Source of the DNA: Lepas anatifera
Lineage: Eukaryota; Arthropoda; Thecostraca; Lepadidae
DNA length: 64,000 nt
NCBI GenBank assembly: GCA_034440635.1
Contig: JAOTON010000897.1
Span: 1,302,001 to 1,366,000 of the forward strand
Reading direction: 5' to 3'
A program made the translations under genes and the position numbers. The notes beneath the pieces are model-generated. The model was given only the letters and a program-made list of their open reading frames with translations. It made no database searches and was not told where the DNA came from. Shown piece by piece: positions 57,418-64,000 of the stretch (the stretch's first letter is position 1; each line of letters begins with the position of its first letter).

Positions 57418-57700
57418 ATCATCAAGTCTGCGATGTGGAAGAACCGCTTTGAGTCGTACATGCAATTCCTTCACTTCCAGGACAACACAAAGCTAGACAT
57501 GAGTGACCGCTACTCCAAGCTATGTCATCGGGCTGATCGCATCCATAAGAAATTGCTGGAACACTTCATCCAACAACATCACCCCACCTGTAAGATTCGG
57601 GTACGAAGTTTTCTGTTTGGACCAGGTCAATGGATACATTGTGGCGTTTGATCTCTACCACAAGGTATCGATCATCTCATCTGCTCTACTGCTTTCGGTT
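57418..57700 (+). pseudogene. piggyBac transposase fragment (DDE family)
   Basis: piggyBac transposases cut and paste elements at TTAA. The frame from about 57418 reads IIKSAMWKNRFESYMQFLHF, then QDNTKLDMSDRYSKLCHRAD, matching the MSRNRFE..L..LHF.DN...DR..K pattern of the family. After a +1 shift near 57590 it continues as PVRFGYEVFCLDQVNGYIVA and FDLYHK, like the RFGYKLW....GY...FD.Y.G segment that follows the first catalytic region. The N-terminus, the remaining catalytic aspartates and the C-terminal zinc finger are not recognisable, so it is a short inactive relic. It lies in the correct orientation within the TTAA-bounded element. Confidence 0.7.
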
Positions 57701-58620
57701 AAGGTTCGGGCGCCTTTGTTGACCGATCTCAAAACAGGACCAAGGGTGAACCCAACGGCAAAGGCTAAATTATGTTAAAAATAACGAGACAATGGGAGGC
57801 ACAGATCAGCAGGATCAGCATGTCAACAGCTACCGCGCTCCAGTCTGAGGAAAGAAGTGGTGTTTTCCGACATGGGGGGGAGTTGAAGGTCAGGACCCCT
57901 TCCTCAACAGGCTGGTACATATATCATTTACAGCAGTCATGATGAGTTAGGTACTGTTTGATTTGCGAAGCTTCCTATTCCTTCTTCGTGTGCTCGTGAC
58001 TTAGGCTGAAAAACCACATATTATGGATACCTCAATTACGTCTCCTCTACTCTACTCCTCGATTTCGGGTTTCTCATAGGTTTTGTACCCTACCCCTTCC
58101 CCCATAGGTTTGTATTGTTGTGCCAGCGTTAACCCATCCAGGAACCCCCTGAGTCGAGAAGAGATCTCCAGCCTTGGTTTCTGATCTTTGTGGTGGTAGT
58201 TTCCAATGAACCTCTACCTGGGTCAGCTTACAGAGGCACCCAAGGGTGCAGGTAGACCTGCCACGAGCAAGCCTGGGGGACACAGAGTGAGCTTTTTGCA
58301 CCAATTGGAATACAGATATGGCTCTGTGATCCCGATTTTGTGAGTTTAGTCCATAGTGGATGGAAGTTGCTGCGATATTTATTTCCAAAGTTGAAAATTT
58401 GACCCCTTCCAAAGCATACTGGCCCTACCCTGTTTTAAATTGAGTAGCTGACAGGTGCAAATCAAGCTTGGTCAGTCCTGTCGTCAGCACGACAACACAT
58501 TTTAGGATGCTTGCCATTTATTTAAGGCTCAATTATAAACTAAACCGTATCTGTATGCTTGTGGAATTATTTCAGTACCGTTAGAGAAGACCAGCACATG
58601 CAATCAATGGCATGTGGGCA
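57701..58620. other. Interior of the piggyBac element, degraded
   Basis: No further transposase motif could be read with confidence on either strand. Confidence 0.35.
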
Positions 58621-58813
58621 TACAAACCTAACTGACGGATATCCTCCTAGTGGTCGAGATTTCGACCACCTCAAAATTCCAAATTTTTGGGATGGAAGGG
58701 GGTCGGAAGCAAAAATGGGGGATGGCACTGTTAATGACTGACCCAAGCAAATATTTCTGTAAAAGGAATTCGAAATCCTAGCAAAAAAATTAATTCAGGA
58801 ACGAAAGGGTTAA

Positions 58814-59245
58814 TTTACTAGGGATCCTTGCACCCAGTTTTTGATATGACAATATACCTAGTCTCTTAAATTTTTTCGAGTTGTGAAAATGCTTGGTTTG
58901 TCATATTTTGATTTTGTTGACATTTTGGAGTGCCCCAGTTCAGTGCCATTTAGAGGATCTGAAGGCCTAAGTACCCGAATACTGATGAGACAGAAGTTTT
59001 TGGTAGCACTTTCTATTCCTCCTTCATGTTGGTTTGATTTTGCCGTGATGTAGTCATCGACTTGTTTATTCCTATATAGTAGCGTTGTGAAATTTGTATG
59101 AACGTTGGTGCGCAATTTTATTGTTAGGCGTAAAGTTGGGATGAAATTCATCATTTTGGTCGTACATTTTTATTGGTAGTTTAAGTTTTGCCAAAGATTC
59201 GCACGCCGCACCCCATATTGTGCATTATTCCTGGTAAATTAGTAA
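58814..59245. other. Unassigned spacer
   Basis: AT-rich, no feature recognised. Confidence 0.35.
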
Positions 59246-59249
59246 TTGA

Positions 59250-59435
59250 AATCCCCTCTTTGGATGTACTCCTGGACACCAATCCCCTCTTTGGATGTAC
59301 TCCTAGACACCAATCCCCTCTTTGGATGTTCTCCTGGACACCCATTCCCTCTTTGGATGTACTCCTGGACACCAATCCCCTCTTTGGATGTACTCCTGGA
59401 CACCAATCCCCTCTTTGGATGTACTCCTGGACACT
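59250..59435. repeat. 31-bp minisatellite, six copies
   Basis: CCCCTCTTTGGATGTACTCC units with the TTTGGATG core at 59260, 59291, 59322, 59353, 59384 and 59415, an exact 31-bp period. Because 31 is 1 modulo 3 and the unit lacks stops, several frames on both strands are open; these are not genes. Confidence 0.9.
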
Positions 59436-59881
59436 TTTCCGAACGACGGCCGGTTATCGGATGCACAAGAATCCAATACTCATAGTGCACGTGCTAAAAG
59501 TTTCTCGGCCAAAAAGAAGCGGTATTGCTGATTTATGAAGGAAAGGAATATTGGCTGGTTTTTCTGTTCTGAAGCAACGGGATAAAGTTCTAGCATCTAA
59601 TGACTACTTCCGTCGGTTCAATAACACGTGCTATTGATCAATAACGTTTCGAGGCTACAGCCATTCGGTCAGGTGTGGTCTTTAACATACGCTAAGAATT
59701 ATTGTGAGCCATATCTAATCACCTAACCGTCCGTTTTTATTCTTGCGGAAGGCATCCGATAGAATAATTACAGAAATTTGTCGTTAAGTCTTTATCGTTG
59801 AATTCGCCTTCGGTTCGTCCAATAAAAAGTTTTTTCTAGCACCAGTCCTGTCATGTGTAACACATCCGAAATGAAAGCGTG
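59436..59881. other. Unassigned spacer
   Basis: No feature recognised. Confidence 0.35.
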
Positions 59882-60753
59882 TTAACGCACGCAGTGGAGG
59901 AGGTCCTAAAGTGGCCGCCCGCCTATTTTCAAGTGTCTGGTGAAGCGTTGGCCGCCAGAAAATGCTCCTTCGCCACATTTGAGAAAATTCATGAGCGCGT
60001 TGATTGGTGAGGAAATTGTGAAAATCGGTCGATAATTTAACTTCTAGGCTTTCGAAGTCAAATTTATATTTTGAGACCATCGCAATCACGCAGGCGAACC
60101 AGTTCGCCTGCGTGACGTCATAACGTCATACAGTCATGTTATATGTCAAGGTAAACCCACATCAAGGTCAAGGTCAAAGGTAATAAGTCAAGGTTATTGA
60201 CCCCAGATTTCCGGTCAGATGTAATAATTTAGTATGACATATGTTATGCTATAACTTCATAGCTTAGGCTAGTCAAGGTAAAGGCAACAGATCAAGTTCA
60301 AAGGTCTTTTAAGTTCAATCATTCATTTTCCACCCCAAGGTTGCTATAATGCCAGTCAAATTGCACATTATTGGGAACATGCCACGCTGTTACTTCGTAG
60401 GTCAGCGACCTCGAATGACCTTGGCCTCAAAATTTCAGAGAACATTGTGTGGGACCTTCCCTCTATGAACTTAGTCTGCTTTTGGTATATTCCTGGCTTC
60501 TTTCCATCCACAAAATCACAATATTTCCCAATAGGTCTCCAGAACGGCCTAGATTCCACCTTTACGGTCTCGTTTGACCTTGAAGATATTGATTTACCTA
60601 GATCAATGACACTTTGCCATAAGGTAGATCACCATTGCCCCCAAATACCCCCGAATGGGCGTTTTTCTAACCCTCTTGGTTTCCGAGATCTGGGGGGGCA
60701 TTTTAGAACCCCCTCCACAGCGCGTTGACGCCAGTTTCCTCTGCGCGTGTTAA
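59882..60753 (-). mobile_element. TTAA-flanked family D element, copy 4
   Basis: TTAA at 59882-59885 and 60750-60753. Reverse orientation: GCACGCAGTGGAGGAGGTCC at the left, doubled CTCCACAGCGCG / TCCTCTGCGCGTG terminus at the right. Half-site clusters occur at 60145-60200 and 60405-60425. Internal CCTTGAAGATATTGATTTACCTAG matches copies 1 and 2 in inverse. Confidence 0.7.
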
Positions 60754-61597
60754 CAGAAACAAAATTATAGCCTTATCATCCTGCCTTCGATATATATGGC
60801 CGCCGTGTGATGAAAGAACAAGACTCCGTTCAAAACCTGACTTGTCGGCTGAGCTATTGCCAAGTATTTGGTGGCCAAGGCCAGGGAGCAGGTCACTGTT
60901 TGGGATGAGTGGGCGCTTGGCGACTGTGTGCGATGTTGAGTGGCGATACGGACAGAGGGGCGTCCCTGCAGTGGAGAGCGGCTAACACCGACTGCGCCGC
61001 TGCTGGATGGATAAGGCCTCTCTGGAAGGGGATTTTACCGTTGACTGTTTAGATCAAGGTCTTGCTGACGCGCTTGTAACCCGGTCGGCTGCTGCGGGCA
61101 GAAACGCCCAGAAATCGATCTGGCTGAGCCGCGTGACGAAATCCATGCATCGAAGCAGATTTAAATTTCTCAAGAGGCTCTATTCTGGCCGCTTGGCGGG
61201 TCTGCCAATTGATGCCAGAGCTCTGAAATTTTGTAGGGTGATAGCCCTCCTAGACACCCAAACTAAACCCCCAATCTATATGCAATATAGTTTTTTTAGA
61301 AATTTAGAACATACCTTTTCTCTTCTGTATTTTTATAATTTTTACTTCTTAAGCTATGAACTGCAAGTTTTTCTCCTTTTTAAAAGGCAACCGGGGCCAC
61401 CTCAGAAAAATTCGAGCTGGTCCGACAGTATTTATTCTGCAAAAACGATGAAAAATCTGATGCAAGAAAATCTACTGAAAATTGACAGCCAACTTATAAG
61501 CTCGAAATGTCTGAAGGCACACTTCAGTTCGCTTAAACCTGGGGGTTGCTTGGTCAATTTTCTTGTGCTTAGGCATAGTTTTCGGGGCAAAACGTGA
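60754..61597 (+). CDS. Long open frame with one stop, unrecognised
   Basis: A single frame is open from the family D border to TGA at 61595 except for TAA at 60983. ATG 61007 starts a 196-residue ORF (MDKASLEGDFTVDCLDQGLA...). The first part (60880-61215) is moderately GC-rich and could be an exon; the second part is AT-rich with Phe/Tyr/Leu-rich residues (LLYFYNFYFLSYELQVFLLF). TTTTGTAGG near 61235 and GGCGG|GTCTGC near 61199 could be splice sites. No family is recognised. It may be a decayed element gene, two exons around an intron, or chance. Confidence 0.25.
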
Positions 61598-61706
61598 ATT
61601 TGTGGCCTATTTTTTTGCTGTTCTGCCGGAGAACTGCAGTTTTGCTCATTCCATTCAAATCTTGATATCCCGCGATCTAATTGACGGATTTGACTTTTCG
61701 TTTCAG

Positions 61707-61847
61707 GTAATCACATTGCTTCCCCCTGATGATACTTGGAGATCAAAGTTTGCATATTTGAATTCTTTGTTTTGTAGGTATCAAAACCATTTTAGACAAA
61801 AAACTTTACTTGTAGCTTATCGATTCCAAACACATGTCACTGATAAG
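61707..61847 (+). CDS. Candidate internal exon, 141 bp
   Basis: A strong acceptor (CTTTTCGTTTCAG, ending 61706) and donor (GATAAG|GTAAGA, 61848) bound 141 bp. The segment is open in phase 0 for 47 codons: VITLLPPDDTWRSKFAYLNS, LFCRYQNHFRQKTLLVAYRF, QTHVTDK. The AT content is not distinctive. A second acceptor-like TTTTGTAG occurs inside (61777). No family recognised. Both splice signals together with an open multiple-of-three frame make it worth checking, but chance is possible. Confidence 0.25.
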
Positions 61848-61861
61848 GTAAGAATTGACAT

Positions 61862-62280
61862 GGCTGAATAGAAAAGTTAATTGCAGTCAATTCACTTGGT
61901 TTTACCAAGTGCATTGGCACTACCCACTTATATCTGAACGGCTTTCGAGCAATTCGTGCGAAGATGTATTTCAAGGTGCCGAATCTCTCGGAACATGTTT
62001 GCTTCTCACCATGCTTCCAAGCACTTAAAATAAATGGAAGTGGATGAAACGTGGCATAAAGCTAGCTTAGGGTTGTCGGCCACCGACCCAAGTTAATCCA
62101 GACCGATATAATGTTTGGTTCGTCTTTTAAGTACAATTTTATGCTGCTTCTGTGATGCCGGGGTCACGGCATCGTTGGCTGAGTTTTACCGACCAGCCGC
62201 CCAGTCAGTGACCTCCAGACGGGTCACAGGTGTAGGGCTAGTGGGAGGAGGTGCAGGCCGGAGGGGTGGTATAATGGTTA
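61862..62280. other. Unassigned spacer
   Basis: No feature recognised, except GGTGGTATAATGGTTAGAG (62262-62280), which resembles a tRNA A box next to the following element. Confidence 0.3.
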
Positions 62281-62385
62281 GAGACACCCCTAGTGAAAAA
62301 TCCCATGGAACTATCCCATGTCAATGGCATGGGACAGTCCCAGTACGAAAGTGAAACAGGGATTTGCATGGGATTCCCATGATTA

Positions 62386-62680
62386 TCCCATTGGGATTCC
62401 ATGCCTATCCCAGTGGGATTCCCATGCTTATCCCAGTGGGATTCCTATGCCTATCCCAGTGGGATTCCTCTGCTTATCCCAGTGGAATTCCTATGCCTAT
62501 CCCAGTGGGATTCCCCTGCTTATCCCAGTGGGATTCCCCTGCATTTTCCAGGGGGATCCCGTGCTTGTCCCATTGGGATTCTTTGTTTGTCCCAGTGGGA
62601 TCTCCTGTTTGTCCCATTGGAATTCCACTTCATGTCCCAGTGGGATTTCCTTGCACATCCCTATGGGATTTTCATAGATT
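62386..62680 (+). repeat. 23-bp tandem array of TCCCAGTGGGAT units
   Basis: CCCAGTGGG cores at 62409, 62432, 62455, 62478, 62501 and 62524 show an exact 23-bp period, continuing with more divergence to about 62680. Each unit contains the palindrome TCCCAGTGGGA or TCCCATTGGGA. Open frames across it are artefacts. Confidence 0.9.
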
Positions 62681-63125
62681 GAAGTCCCATGGCATTCCGA
62701 AGAGGAAAAGCAGAGTGCACTACATTTAAACCGCTTTACAGACTCAGTGGGTCCCGCTGCGACACACTTCACACTTCTAGAAGTTTCAAAACACTCAGCT
62801 TCAACAACTTGTGTTCATCGTGGATTTTCTTCCGCAGCACAAGCTTGATCTCGTTCTCAGCCATTTCACTTTTTTCTGGACGAAATCTGAGGAACAGTCA
62901 GTTATTAGCTGGGCCGATTATTGATGAGACATTCCACCAGTTGTCAACCCATTAACTCACCGTTAATACAAAGCGAATCAGAACTGAAAAATAGCTACAA
63001 CAAAAAACGCTGAAAATATAGAAAAGTGGGGCACAGTGCGTAAAACGGAACCCCTTACATTGTCAGCAAACGCAGTTTGGTCTGGGCTTATTTTTAGCAA
63101 TGCACCCGCTAGTGCATATCCTCAA
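62681..63125. other. Interior of terminal-repeat element
   Basis: No gene recognised. Confidence 0.3.
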
Positions 63126-63149
63126 ACCTTACGGACTCCTCACCACAGT

Positions 63150-63330
63150 GTGACCACTCCACCTCGACCAGTTTCCTTCTGCGACTGACTGCCCCGCCAA
63201 CCCGAACAGAATGCGGCCATACAAAAGACAGCCGTCCCCGCACAACCGCCCGAGGCGCGGTCGGGCGCGGAGGGGAGACGCGGCGCCGGCAGCGCGCCCC
63301 CGAGCCGCGGCGCGAGAGGTGGAAAGGTTG
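63150..63330. other. GC-rich CpG-rich island, possible exon
   Basis: Sharp rise in GC and CpG. The minus frame (63415 downward) runs through arginine/proline-rich residues to KLVEVEWSHCGEES before a donor-like GAGTCC|GTAAGG (about 63130). The plus strand is also open. Coding status undecided. Confidence 0.2.
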
Positions 63331-63479
63331 CGTAGTGGAGCGTATCTGCGAACTCTCTTTCCTGCTCACATAGCCATTCGCTTCTTTGTTTCTTCTTCTT
63401 TTGAAAATCAAGCATTTGGAATCATATGTTAATATTTGTTTTAAGGATAACATTAAGTTTTTCACAAACAAGATCGGAT

Positions 63480-63610
63480 AGAGGGGGCCACCAGGGTGAC
63501 TACCGGACCATTAGGCATTGACCACCAGACCATCAGGAACCCAGAAACCACCAGGCAGACCACCAGAAACCATAAGAAACCACCATACCACCAGCAATTT
63601 CCATGAGAAA
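63480..63610. repeat. Degenerate ACCACCAGA/ACCATCAGA repeat
   Basis: ACCACCAGAC, ACCACCAGGC, ACCACCAGAA, ACCACCATAC and similar 9-15-bp units are repeated at irregular spacing. Confidence 0.6.
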
Positions 63611-63754
63611 CCGTCAGACCATCAGACAAATCCTTATGGTATTTCTTCAAGAGCAGCAGCATCGCTGAATCACTTGTTTCTATCATTCATTTCAAGGGAA
63701 TCTCGTTATGACGTCCCAGCACTCGGAAATCCACGTTGAACAACAGTGTATTGT

Positions 63755-63930
63755 GACAGTCCCGTTGGGACAGGTGAATCCCAGGGGACAGGCAGTCCCA
63801 CTTGTTGAGCGAAAATCCCATGGAATGTTCCAGGGGACAGTCCCAGTGGGACAGGTGAATCCCACCTGTTGAGCGAAAATACCATGGAAGTCCCAGGGGA
63901 CAATCCCAGTGGGACAGGCAAATCCCATGT
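63755..63930. repeat. About 80-bp direct repeat near the right end
   Basis: GGGACAGGTGAATCCCA...TTGTTGAGCGAAAATCCCATGGAA occurs at 63768 and again as GGGACAGGTGAATCCCACCTGTTGAGCGAAAATACCATGGAA at 63849, each followed by CCAGGGGACA. Confidence 0.7.
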
Positions 63931-64000
63931 GTCTGCACTGGGATTTCTTCAGCATCCCATGGGATTTTTTCACTAGGGTCTGTCTCGTGATCAGGGTCGG

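Larger units (their letters stand above)
56294..58813 (+). mobile_element. TTAA-flanked piggyBac element (family F), degraded
   Basis: TTAA at 56294-56297 and 58810-58813, with inverted ends CCCTTTTGTTCCTAG and AGGAACGAAAGGG. Inside, piggyBac transposase fragments are recognisable (57418-57660), confirming the superfamily. Palindromes of the GGTCGAGATCTCGACC type occur near both ends (56313, 56671, 58652), together with an inverted ATATCC block. A hAT-like MITE is inserted (56834-56995). Confidence 0.8.
62281..63986. mobile_element. Terminal-inverted-repeat element with palindromic repeats
   Basis: GAGACACCCCTAGTGAAAAA then TCCCATGG (62281 on) is mirrored by CCATGGGATTTTTTCACTAG then GGTCTGTCTC (to 63986). 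Both ends contain arrays based on TCCCA(G/T)TGGGA. The interior between them includes a GC-rich island (63150-63330) and an ACCACCAGA-rich tract (63480-63610). No transposase recognised. Superfamily unassigned. Confidence 0.6.

Noticed and set aside
59188..59538. 116-residue repeated WMYSWTP-type ORF and antisense STSKEG-type ORF
   Set aside because: Translation of a 31-bp minisatellite; equally open in other frames.
62318..62729. 119-121-residue ORFs with repeated PSGIP / PVGF motifs
   Set aside because: Pure consequence of a 23-bp tandem array open in all frames.

Overview
This is eukaryotic, almost certainly metazoan, non-coding DNA dominated by transposable elements. The evidence is tRNA-headed SINEs, an L1/Tx1-type LINE, a Penelope-like remnant with a GIY-YIG-like segment, piggyBac-type and hAT-type elements, long (GA)n/(CT)n tracts and GT-AG splice-like signals. 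No operons, bacterial genes or rRNA genes were seen. The species cannot be named from sequence alone; SINE tails of the GTCGTTAAACCCC type and the repeat mix suggest an invertebrate. No complete host gene is visible. A few short GC3-rich exon-like segments (about 160-276 minus, 20018, 43416, 45659, 52242, 61707) are the only host-gene candidates, all tentative.

Layout. 0.6-8.6 kb: a TTAA-type element (family A, copy 0) is split by a full-length degenerate LINE (1353-8490) with an imperfect 14-bp target duplication. Between its ORF1 and ORF2 the LINE carries a TTAA-flanked family B element, which itself contains a hAT-like MITE. 9.1-12.5 kb: two more family A copies, the second holding a 121-bp hairpin MITE. 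12.5-14.4 kb: a 333-bp duplication, a 49-bp tandem array and a TTAGCAC-rich array. 18.6-25.9 kb: family D and C elements in series, with the nest C > B > SINE. 27.4-28 kb: Penelope-like remnant. 28.8-30 kb: hAT MITEs, one with a perfect 8-bp target duplication. 30-35 kb: AT-rich sequence and a reverse SINE. 35.4-38.4 kb: family G elements, one interrupted by family C. 40.4-41.4 kb: family C. 43-45.8 kb: microsatellites and two exon-like segments. 45.96-49.3 kb: a 3.35-kb element with 22-bp perfect terminal inverted repeats. 49.8-55.4 kb: family D split by a 4.5-kb element. 55.7-58.8 kb: a SINE split by a MITE, then a TTAA-flanked element with recognisable piggyBac transposase remnants. 59.2-60.8 kb: a 31-bp minisatellite and another family D copy. 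62.3-64 kb: a terminal-inverted-repeat element filled with palindromic TCCCAGTGGGA repeats.

The unifying pattern is a radiation of short elements bounded by TTAA with CCC- or CAC-type termini. They are probably non-autonomous piggyBac derivatives, and they insert into one another. Several families (A, C, D) are packed with AGGTCA/TGACCT hexamers, the nuclear-receptor half-site, including DR1 and TCAAGGTCA-type arrangements. The most interesting hypothesis here is that such repeats disperse nuclear-receptor binding sites.
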